34,866 nucleotides of DNA. It comes from an uncultured Chloroflexales bacterium. Its GTDB lineage: Bacteria > Chloroflexota > Chloroflexia > Chloroflexales > Chloroflexaceae. The position numbers and the translations under genes are program-made. Positions 26,029 to 32,906 of the stretch are shown here, piece after piece; positions within the stretch are counted from its first letter, which is position 1; each line of letters begins with the position of its first letter. Location of the stretch: the NCBI GenBank assembly GCA_937925925.1, contig CALANA010000186.1, positions 1-34,866 of the forward strand, written 5' to 3'. The notes beneath the pieces were generated by a model. The model was not told where the DNA came from and ran no database searches. It saw nothing but the letters and a program-made list of their open reading frames with translations.

Positions 26029-26098
26029 GATGAGATGCGAGGATGCCTTGCCTGGCTTCTTCGCCTCATCGCCTCATCGCCTCGCGCCTCTCCGCCTG
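26029..26098. repeat. Short octamer tract in the bchE-bchN gap
   Basis: GATGCGAGGATGCC followed by TTCGCCTCATCGCCTCATCGCC and CGCGCCTCTCCGCC resembles the tracts at 13391-13541. Closer to bchN (25950-26025), AAGCTGCCTGAA and TTCAGCAGCCT form an imperfect inverted repeat. Nothing coding is seen in the 280-bp gap. Confidence 0.7.
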
Positions 26099-26191
26099 CA
26101 CCCATAATGGGATAATACATCACGATGCACAATAGATCACCTGTCATTCTTGTCCATCGTGTCAATCTCCCATGTACATGATGCATTGATG

Positions 26192-27892
26192 TCACGCGTT
26201 CAAGGTCAATGGATCCGGTTCTTCCTGGTATGTAGGCAAATCATTGGGCGCACCACAGGCCGATACCGTTTCTGGTGGTTCCTGATATTCAGGCAAATCA
26301 TTGGGCGCACCACAGGCCGATACCGTTTCCGGCGTTTCTTTGCGGCGAGTGGGGCGCTTGTTGTATTCGACATCGGCAAACATCTCTGGGCGGGTCTCGC
26401 GTAGCGTCGCCAAATCTTCCCTGGTCAAAATGCGGCTCTCGTCAAATCCAAGATCAATCACCGTGTGTAAGCCACGCTGCTGCACGCGCCCGATATCATA
26501 GAAGCGCTTGGTCAAGGTGGTCTTGGCGAAGGCCTTTAGACAGCCCATCATATACTTGCGCTTGAACTTGTCGCGGATAAAGGGGTAGTGCAGAAACGAC
26601 TTGCGCATATAGAAGCGCCCGTAGCAGCGCAGCACACCCTTCAATACCTCTTCACGTTCCATTGCATCGGGCTTCATAATCGGCGTCACAAAGTTATACT
26701 TGGAGTAGTCGCGCACTTCGACCCGGTCGCCCAGTTCCTCAAACAACTCGGCAAACGGCCAGGGGGTATACATTGTCCAGTTCGCCATATCGGGATTCCA
26801 GTCGAGAGCCATACGGAACGTTTCTTCGATCGTCTGAGGGGTTTCGTTTTCCATCCCCATAATAAACTGGGCCTCAGCGACCATACCGTTCTGCTGCAAC
26901 AACTGGATTGCCCGCTTATTCTGTTCAATCGTCGTCTGCTTGCGAAAGATATTCAGATTCATCTGGCTGGCAGCTTCGGTACCGAGCGAGACATGCACCA
27001 GACCGGCCTTGCGGTAGGTAGGCAGCAGATCTTCATCGCGCAGAATGTCGGTGACGCGGGTGTTAATGCCCCAGTGAACATCAAGCTTGCGGTTCACCAG
27101 TTCATCGCACAGCGCGGTAAACTTCTTCTTGTTGATCGTTGGTTCTTCGTCGGCCAGGATAAAGAAGCCGACCTTATAATCTTTGACGAGCGTTTCAATC
27201 TCATCAACAAACAGCTTCGGGTCACGAGAGCGATAGCCGCGCCAGAACTTCCATTGTGAGCAGAAGCGGCAGGTAAAGGGGCAGCCGCGCGCAAAGTTGG
27301 GCACGGCCAGGCGCACATTCATGGGAATGTAGATATATTTATCCCACTCTAACAGGCTCCAATCCGGCTTGAGTGTGTCCAGGTTACGAATGGGAGGATG
27401 GGCCGGGGTCGAAACCAGTTGCTCGTTCTCGAGAAAGGCCAGACCCTTGATGGTATGGCGATCCGTACGATCGGTACCGGCTTCAATCGAGCGCATCAGG
27501 TTAACAATAATCTCTTCACCCTCGCCGCGCACAATATAGTCGATCCAGGGCGCTTCGCTGAAGATCTGCGCATACATAAAGGTGGGATGCACCCCACCCA
27601 GAATAGTTTTTGCCTGGGGGCGTACTTCATGGGCCAGTTTCAGCGTATTCTGGGCCTTGTAAATCATGGGGGTAATAGCAGTTGCCAGCACCACATCGGG
27701 CTGATTCTTGCGAATGATTTCCGCCAGAATATCATCAGGAATATCATTGGTCATCGCATCAACAAACCGGATGTTGGGATAGCCGGCCGTCTTGAGCGCA
27801 CCACCGATATACGGTACCCAGCTTGGCGGCCAGTTGCCCGCAATCTCGGCTCCGCCAGAATGGTAATTCGGCTGGATCATCATAATGCGCAT
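26192..27892 (-). CDS. bchE: Anaerobic Mg-protoporphyrin IX monomethyl ester cyclase BchE
   Basis: This 566-residue cobalamin-dependent radical-SAM enzyme forms the isocyclic ring E without oxygen to give protochlorophyllide. The N-terminal B12-binding-like domain spans about 1-140 (PNYHSGGAEIAG, LGGVHPTFMY). The radical-SAM cluster motif is RGCPFTCRFCSQWKFWRGY with Cys204, Cys208 and Cys211. The C-terminal DUF4070-like region includes RCYGRFYMRKSF and KRKYMMGCLKAF. ATG 27892 follows AGGAGG. Residues from about 515 form an odd tail in which PETVSACGAPNDLP occurs twice at a 19-residue period, encoded by a 57-bp duplication. It heads the operon with bchJ and precedes bchN. Confidence 0.96.
   Translation of the reverse strand: MRIMMIQPNYHSGGAEIAGNWPPSWVPYIGGALKTAGYPNIRFVDAMTNDIPDDILAEIIRKNQPDVVLATAITPMIYKAQNTLKLAHEVRPQAKTILGGVHPTFMYAQIFSEAPWIDYIVRGEGEEIIVNLMRSIEAGTDRTDRHTIKGLAFLENEQLVSTPAHPPIRNLDTLKPDWSLLEWDKYIYIPMNVRLAVPNFARGCPFTCRFCSQWKFWRGYRSRDPKLFVDEIETLVKDYKVGFFILADEEPTINKKKFTALCDELVNRKLDVHWGINTRVTDILRDEDLLPTYRKAGLVHVSLGTEAASQMNLNIFRKQTTIEQNKRAIQLLQQNGMVAEAQFIMGMENETPQTIEETFRMALDWNPDMANWTMYTPWPFAELFEELGDRVEVRDYSKYNFVTPIMKPDAMEREEVLKGVLRCYGRFYMRKSFLHYPFIRDKFKRKYMMGCLKAFAKTTLTKRFYDIGRVQQRGLHTVIDLGFDESRILTREDLATLRETRPEMFADVEYNKRPTRRKETPETVSACGAPNDLPEYQEPPETVSACGAPNDLPTYQEEPDPLTLNA
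26235..26329. repeat. 57-bp-period duplication in the bchE 3' end
   Basis: A 38-base stretch starting GGCAAATCATTGGGCGCACC is identical at 26235-26272 and 26292-26329, with a 57-bp period that preserves the reading frame. It encodes the doubled ETVSACGAPNDLP in the BchE tail. The perfect nucleotide identity suggests a recent event. Confidence 0.95.
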
Positions 27893-27937
27893 GAGAAACC
27901 TCCTCGTCTTCTTCTTGACCTGTAATGTTCTATCGGG

Positions 27938-28567
27938 CTAAGATCCGAATAGAACGACATACTCACAGCGTGAGTCTTCCCCTACCTGACACCGCGTGGC
28001 CTGCACCTGTGCCTCCACATCTATTATCTCCTGGATGAGTGTCGTAAAAGTACCACCATAAAAGCCACACACCGTCCCGTTAGAATGAATGCCACTGGCG
28101 ACGGTTAGCCGCGTTGCTTTACCAACACGGTAGGTAAACGTGCCACTTCCCACAAACGTCCAGGCATGCTTGCTGATCGCAAACAACAGCAGGGCCAGCG
28201 CCAGGCGATGCGGCAGTACCTTGAGCAAACGCTGAAACAGCCTGGGAATACGATGTTGCAATAAGTAGCGGGCGGTATACTGCCCTGAAAGATATAAGAT
28301 GTGCGTTGCCTGCTCTACACCAAGATGCCCGGTGAGCAGCAGCACGAGCGCATTAAAATCGGCTTCAGGAACCATTTCGGTCGGGGTATAATCGATCAGA
28401 TGGGTCTGCTGGCCCTGCTCAAGTATGGCTGTGGCTTGAGCAACGCCACAGACCTCTTGCAACGCACGCACTGTTTGAATAAGCGCATTGGGGCCGATTC
28501 TGGCATGAGAGGGTGTATGGAGCGGGGTTGGGTGGGAGATTGTGTGTGCCGAGCTATCTTTGCTCAT
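27938..28567 (-). CDS. bchJ: BchJ, V4R-domain bacteriochlorophyll biosynthesis protein
   Basis: This 209-residue protein is of the BchJ type, historically called 4-vinyl protochlorophyllide reductase and now often viewed as an accessory factor for the chlorophyllide pathway. The N-terminal RIGPNALIQTVRALQEVCG is characteristic. The C-terminal V4R domain (about 140-205) includes GTVCGFYGGTFTTLIQEII and ends with CQVGEDSRCEYVV, a cysteine pair typical of V4R metal or ligand sites. ATG 28567 follows GGAGAG. It is the first gene of the minus-strand bacteriochlorophyll run, 45 bp before bchE. Its exact activity in this lineage is uncertain. Confidence 0.88.
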   Translation of the reverse strand: MSKDSSAHTISHPTPLHTPSHARIGPNALIQTVRALQEVCGVAQATAILEQGQQTHLIDYTPTEMVPEADFNALVLLLTGHLGVEQATHILYLSGQYTARYLLQHRIPRLFQRLLKVLPHRLALALLLFAISKHAWTFVGSGTFTYRVGKATRLTVASGIHSNGTVCGFYGGTFTTLIQEIIDVEAQVQATRCQVGEDSRCEYVVLFGS

Positions 28568-28969
28568 CCCGATCTCTCCTGTGAGTTAATTGCTTGACCA
28601 TGCGCCAGTTTTGATTGCCTTCTCGATCTCACAGTTCCACGGCCTGGCAGGTTCGACCTGAACATCATCACCACCGAATTCTGAGGTTGAAGCACCAAAA
28701 CCCATCACTGCCACTGACAGTCTCATGACAGAGCAAGCCTCTACCAATGGTACATCGGCGTCCCAGGACTCAGCCGAAACTCCAATGCTGTCCTGGCAAA
28801 AGCCGGGACGGAGCGATTCCCATACTCAAGCTGGTCATCCGGTGCTTCACCACTGTCCCCCGCTTTCATCGGGAAGGCAGTGCTTGACCACTCTGGCAAC
28901 TCTTGCTGCCGATCCAGTAAAATTGACTGTGATGTAGTTCAGATTCAAAACTACAAAGGTTACAAATTG

Positions 28970-28978
28970 ATTATAGCA
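28970..28978 (-). promoter_or_regulatory. Candidate extended -10 promoter for the bch block
   Basis: Read on the minus strand, TGC is directly followed by TATAAT (28970-28975), an extended -10. It lies in the most AT-rich part of the gap. No good -35 is seen at 17 nt; a TTGACT is present but only 7 nt upstream. Transcription would start about 390 nt before bchJ. Confidence 0.4.
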
Positions 28979-29235
28979 TAAGAGTCAAGTTCTAGTATAT
29001 ATAGGCAAATGCTTTGCAAGGTCTTTGCAGTTTACTTCCAGCGCATTAGAAAAGGCAATAGTTCGCTCAAGTATGCTGCTGATATTCGTGATAGATTGTG
29101 CTTATATCCGCTTTGAGTCAAAGAGTGATGTCTAAGACTTCATGCTCGACGTGATCTAGCACACATATCATGTCATTAGTTGATACTTCAGGTATGACGT
29201 CGAGCCTGGCCCTGGAGAGAGCGGTCGCGGGGCGG

Positions 29236-29400
29236 AGAGGCGTTGCATGCAACGTCTCTCCGCCGCCCCCCCGAACTTCCCCTGCGAGGGTGTGGAGGGG
29301 AGGGCCCGTCTGCGCCGCGCTGCACCGGAAAAAGAACACGGGCGCGGGCCTGCGGCCCCCGCCCCCTCGCTGCGACGCAGGTACGTGGAACGACGAATGA
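29236..29400. repeat. GC-rich dispersed repeat, copy 2
   Basis: This is the diverged reverse-complement partner of 9790-9965, sharing GCGCTGCACCGGAAAAAGAA, GGGCCTGCGGCCCCC and GCTGCGACGCAGGT. It opens with a near-perfect palindrome, GGAGAGGCGTTGCA followed by TGCAACGTCTCTCC (29236-29263). The open frames in it on both strands are compositional shadows. Confidence 0.65.
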
Positions 29401-29474
29401 CACGAACATGCAGAAGGTTCACGTCGAAACGGTATAACGGGAGCTGAAATTCGCAGGTCGATGTGGAGCAAAAA

Positions 29475-29515
29475 TTCCCCTTCAAATTTCGTCTTAGACG
29501 AAATTTGAAGGGGAA
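29475..29515. repeat. 41-bp perfect palindrome
   Basis: The 20 bases TTCCCCTTCAAATTTCGTCT at 29475-29494 are exactly complementary to 29496-29515, with a single central T. Two copies of GGGGAATAAAGCA follow, then CAAAGGTACTGCTCT at 29534-29548. The hairpin-plus-tail arrangement matches 31046-31106 and, inverted, 34641-34703. Confidence 0.95.
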
Positions 29516-29685
29516 TAAAGCAGGGGAATAAAGCAAAGGTACTGCTCTACCGCTCTATCGCAGGCGAAAGACGTTTTGTTTGAGCGACCGTGTACTTTGG
29601 GTCAAGAGTTAATGATATAATTTGCTCAACAGGTTGCCAGGTGAAACCAACATCTTCAGTTTTGATCCATGAAATTAGGATACCC

Positions 29686-30846
29686 GTGAGTTCATTCTTC
29701 CGGCGCAACCGTCGTGCTTGTTTCAGAACCACAACGGTCATATCCCTCCTGTTTCTCAGTCTGCTGTTGCTTCTGCTGGCGGATAAAGGAGGGCTGTGGC
29801 GACCCATATCAACCACAGATGTCCCTGCTATGTTAGCACCCGTAACAGTACGTCAGTCGCATCTGCTGGTCAATGGCCGACGGTTTGAAGTCCGTGGCAC
29901 CAACTATCTGCGACCCAGCACCGATGACCCGGTTCTGTGCTACCGTCTGCAATTCGGGGCCGACGGCCAGTGTCCATGGAATCTGCCGGCCATTCAGTCT
30001 GATCTGGATCACCTCCAGGCGCTGGGTGTCAACACCATTCGCGTCTTTCTCAATTTCTATGCCTTTGGCGGGGGCAGTCTGGTCAACCCCAACTATACGA
30101 TTGAGCAACCATTGATGTTGTTGGACAGTTTGATCGCCGAGGCCAACCAGCGCGGTATCTATGTATTACCGGTGCTGCTCACCAAATACCCACAAGATCG
30201 TCTTGGGCCAGAGGACTATGAACTGGCGCTTGAACTGCATGTACGGCCCGTGGTACGCCATCTAGCCGGACGACCGGGCATTCTCGGTTGGGATCTGTTC
30301 AACGAGCCAGACATTGGCAGCCCGATTGATATTCGCTGCTGGGACTGGCACAACGGCGATTTCCCGCTCTGCTTTCCGCTGGCAAACGAGCGCAAGCACT
30401 TCCTCCGTGCCGTGCATGCTGAGGTCAAACGGCTTGATCCCGATCGACTGACGACGATAGGCCTGGCCTTTGCCAAAAACTATTTTTCGCCAGAAGGGAC
30501 TGACCTGCGCCTGGCGGATCTGGTTGACTTCTATACCTTTCACTACTACGACAATGAGCCATATGACAGCGGTCGCTATGCTGCGCATTGGTATTATGGG
30601 CAGGGCTTCCCCACTGATCTACGCCATGCCATTGGCGAGTTGACCGCCCTGACGCCGACCCGGCCAGTGGTCATTACCGAACTGGGCTTTCCCACCGACG
30701 CGGATTCAACCCGCACGAGTGTAGACTTACAACGCGATCTGCGCCTGGCCTGGCACACGATACGGGCGGAACACGCGCAGGGTATGCTGCTCTGGCCGTT
30801 TCAGGATGATCCAGAAGAGTTGATGGATGGACTCTTCCGACCATGA
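29686..30846 (+). CDS. Membrane-anchored glycoside hydrolase, clan GH-A (GH5-like)
   Basis: This 386-residue TIM-barrel glycosidase has an N-terminal signal anchor (TTVISLLFLSLLLLLL, residues 15-30), so it acts outside the membrane. The fold is like GH5 cellulases and mannanases: VRGTNYLRP near the start, LGVNTIRVFLNFYAF, then the acid/base Glu207 in WDLFNEPD and the nucleophile Glu332 in VVITELGFP. HYYDNEP gives a further active-site strand. A frame open from 29590 exists, but the GTG at 29686 has TTAGGA at the right distance and puts the hydrophobic segment at the N-terminus, so I prefer it. The substrate is unknown. Neighbours give no clue. Confidence 0.82.
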   Translation: MSSFFRRNRRACFRTTTVISLLFLSLLLLLLADKGGLWRPISTTDVPAMLAPVTVRQSHLLVNGRRFEVRGTNYLRPSTDDPVLCYRLQFGADGQCPWNLPAIQSDLDHLQALGVNTIRVFLNFYAFGGGSLVNPNYTIEQPLMLLDSLIAEANQRGIYVLPVLLTKYPQDRLGPEDYELALELHVRPVVRHLAGRPGILGWDLFNEPDIGSPIDIRCWDWHNGDFPLCFPLANERKHFLRAVHAEVKRLDPDRLTTIGLAFAKNYFSPEGTDLRLADLVDFYTFHYYDNEPYDSGRYAAHWYYGQGFPTDLRHAIGELTALTPTRPVVITELGFPTDADSTRTSVDLQRDLRLAWHTIRAEHAQGMLLWPFQDDPEELMDGLFRP

Positions 30847-30930
30847 ATGCTGACTGTTACGGTTCCGCTTTTCAAATTTACGCATGCCACGTATAATAGA
30901 CGACCGATGACCCTGTAGCCGGAACTTACC

Positions 30931-31180
30931 ATCAGAACGTACGCGGTCGCGTGAACCCAACGTTCCTTCGACGACGCTCAGAGCTTGCCCTGAGCGCAGT
31001 CGAACGGGACAAGCTTTTTTGCCTTCAGCCGCATGGAAGGGACTCTTTTTTTGCGAAATTTTGGCCTACAGCGAAAATTTTGCAAAAAAAAGACAAAGTA
31101 CTGCTCTGCCCCATTCGGCTTCGCTCAGGATAAACTCCGGCGAAAAGGCAAGTTAACCAGACCACCGCGTACGTCCTGAT
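30931..31180. mobile_element. 250-bp element with inverted ends and internal hairpins
   Basis: ATCAGAACGTACGCGGT at 30931-30947 matches the reverse complement of 31164-31180 at 16 of 17 positions. Inside are an imperfect hairpin (TTCGACGACGCTCAG ... CTGAGCGCAGTCGAA, 30966-31004) and a 17-bp A/T-rich stem (31046-31062 with 31074-31090, one mismatch). These are followed by the box AGACAAAGTACTGCTCTG (31091-31108). There is no coding frame of note. It is probably a non-autonomous element. Confidence 0.65.
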
Positions 31181-31202
31181 CATATGTTGTAAGTCGAATC
31201 AG

Positions 31203-31224
31203 CGTCTGGACTATCATCCAGACG
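31203..31224. promoter_or_regulatory. Short hairpin upstream of pntAA
   Basis: CGTCTGGA and TCCAGACG form a perfect 8-bp stem around CTATCA, 167 bp before pntAA. It could be an operator or a leader RNA hairpin. I see no clear sigma70 promoter in 31190-31390. Confidence 0.4.
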
Positions 31225-31390
31225 AACTATCACACGCACTGCCGGCAGGGTGCTACCATTGGTGCTACGTGTAGAGAGTCTGGAGCAACGATGCTCACTA
31301 TTGTCGCATCGTCGCGCTATCATGTGTGCTGCAGCAAGTAAGGTATGGACGAAATCGGGGGCAAGTTGATTGTAGGTAAGGTGTAACTGT

Positions 31391-32554
31391 ATGAAAATAG
31401 GTGTTCCCAAAGAGACTTTTCCAGAAGAAAAACGGGTGGCATTGATCCCGTCCGATCTGCCAGCACTGAAAAAAGCGGGGGCAGAGGTGCTGATTGAAGC
31501 GGGAGCCGGTATGATTGCCGGGTTTCGTGACAGCGATTATCAGGAGAAGGGGGCCAGTATTGCCTCCTCGCGGCAAGAACTTTTTAGCCAGGCAGATATC
31601 ATTGTGCAGGTACGGGCTGGCGGAGCCAACCCGAAACTGGCTGCGGACGATCTCGGCCTGATGCGCTCCGGGCAATATCTGATCGGGTTTCTCGAACCAC
31701 TGTGGGAACCACAGTTGATGACAGAAATCGCCGCCCGTGGTGTATCCGCTTTCTCGATGGAATTGATGCCCCGCATTAGCCGTGCCCAGAGTATGGATGC
31801 GCTGTCCTCGATGGCAACCATCGCTGGCTATAAAGCGGTGTTGTTGGCCGCTAATCACCTGCCGCGCATGTTTCCGCTGTTGATGACGGCAGCGGGCACG
31901 ATCACTCCGGCACGGGTGTTTGTCATCGGCGTGGGTGTGGCGGGCCTGCAGGCGCTGGCAACGGCCAAACGTCTCGGTGCGGCTACGGAAGCGTACGATG
32001 TGCGCCCGGCGGTGAAGGATCAGGTCGAGAGTGTGGGAGCCAAGTTTGTGGAGTTACCGTTGGAAACGGCTGATGCCGAGGATAAAGGGGGCTATGCCAA
32101 GGCTCAGGATGAATCGTTTTATCGGCGTCAGCAGGAGTTGATGCGCGAGGTGATTGCCCGTAATGACATCGTGATTACCACTGCGGCCATACCGGGCAAA
32201 AAATCGCCGCTGCTGGTGACTGAAGAGATGGTACAGGGTATGCGCCCGGCCTCGGTGATTGTCGATCTGGCAGCCGAGCGGGGTGGCAACTGTGCGCTAA
32301 CCCGCCCGAATGAAACGGTTGTGGCTCATGACGTGACTATTCTCGGCCCCACCAACCTGCCTTCTACGGTCGCCAATCATGCCAGCCAGCTCTATAGCCG
32401 CAATGTCACGACTTTTTTACGCCATATGTTGAAGGCGGGTGAGCTGAACCTTAATATGGAAGATCAGATCGTCTATGATACGCTGGTGACACATCAGGGC
32501 GAGGTTGTACATCCCCGTATTCGCGATCTGTTGACCAGTGTGCCATCTAGCTAG
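31391..32554 (+). CDS. pntAA: NAD(P) transhydrogenase subunit alpha part 1
   Basis: This 387-residue cytoplasmic NAD(H)-binding domain I of proton-translocating transhydrogenase exchanges hydride between NADH and NADP+, driven by the proton gradient. The start MKIGVPKETFPEEKRVALIP is diagnostic. The Rossmann motif GVGVAGLQALATAKRLGA is at about 178-195. RPAVKDQVESVGAKF and ITTAAIPGKKSPLLV follow as in alanine dehydrogenase relatives. ATG 31391 follows TAAGGTG. It opens a three-gene operon with the split alpha subunit seen in Rhodospirillum and many phototrophs. The operon can supply NADPH for biosynthesis. Confidence 0.96.
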   Translation: MKIGVPKETFPEEKRVALIPSDLPALKKAGAEVLIEAGAGMIAGFRDSDYQEKGASIASSRQELFSQADIIVQVRAGGANPKLAADDLGLMRSGQYLIGFLEPLWEPQLMTEIAARGVSAFSMELMPRISRAQSMDALSSMATIAGYKAVLLAANHLPRMFPLLMTAAGTITPARVFVIGVGVAGLQALATAKRLGAATEAYDVRPAVKDQVESVGAKFVELPLETADAEDKGGYAKAQDESFYRRQQELMREVIARNDIVITTAAIPGKKSPLLVTEEMVQGMRPASVIVDLAAERGGNCALTRPNETVVAHDVTILGPTNLPSTVANHASQLYSRNVTTFLRHMLKAGELNLNMEDQIVYDTLVTHQGEVVHPRIRDLLTSVPSS

Positions 32555-32618
32555 CACGAGTGGATAGTCACGCGCTTTTTCGAGAGAAGAGACAATCGCA
32601 GTTGTAAGGAGGAGTTTC

Positions 32619-32897
32619 ATGGATCCTATTACTGCCCTGACGATTTTTGTGCTTGCCATATTTGTGGGGTTCGAGATTATTACCAAAGTTCCACCAACCT
32701 TGCACACCCCCCTGATGTCTGGTTCAAACGCTATTTCGGGCATTACCCTGATCGGCGCATTACTGTCAGCCGGCGCGGAACTCACGTTCTTTCCCACGCT
32801 GCTGGGCTTTCTAGCGGTCATTTTTGCCACAATCAATGTCGTCGGTGGCTTTATGGTCACGAACCGTATGCTGAGTATGTTCCGCAGGAAGGAGTAA
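32619..32897 (+). CDS. pntAB: NAD(P) transhydrogenase subunit alpha part 2
   Basis: This 92-residue membrane protein forms part of the proton channel (domain II) of transhydrogenase. Three membrane spans are visible, with the conserved IFVGFEIITKVPPTLHTPLM and GSNAISGITLIGAL between them. The size is normal for the split form. ATG 32619 follows AAGGAGGAG. It lies 64 bp after pntAA and 9 bp before pntB. Confidence 0.97.
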   Translation: MDPITALTIFVLAIFVGFEIITKVPPTLHTPLMSGSNAISGITLIGALLSAGAELTFFPTLLGFLAVIFATINVVGGFMVTNRMLSMFRRKE

Positions 32898-32906
32898 TGT
32901 CACATA

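Larger units (their letters stand above)
28568..29685. other. 1.1-kb non-coding stretch upstream of bchJ
   Basis: No convincing gene is present; a 70-codon frame at 28725-28937 has no family look and no good ribosome site. The part next to bchJ (28568-28970) could be a long untranslated leader. 28960-29110 is AT-rich. 29158-29400 is a GC-rich repeat, 29475-29515 a long palindrome and 29534-29548 a CAAAGGTACTGCTCT box shared with 31091-31106. Confidence 0.6.

Noticed and set aside
28725-28937. 70-codon frame starting MTEQASTNGTSASQ
   Set aside because: No recognisable domain and poor start context; more likely part of the bchJ leader region.
29118-29536. Several open frames on both strands
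   Set aside because: They lie in a GC-rich repeat and in the long palindrome region; no family resemblance or ribosome site.
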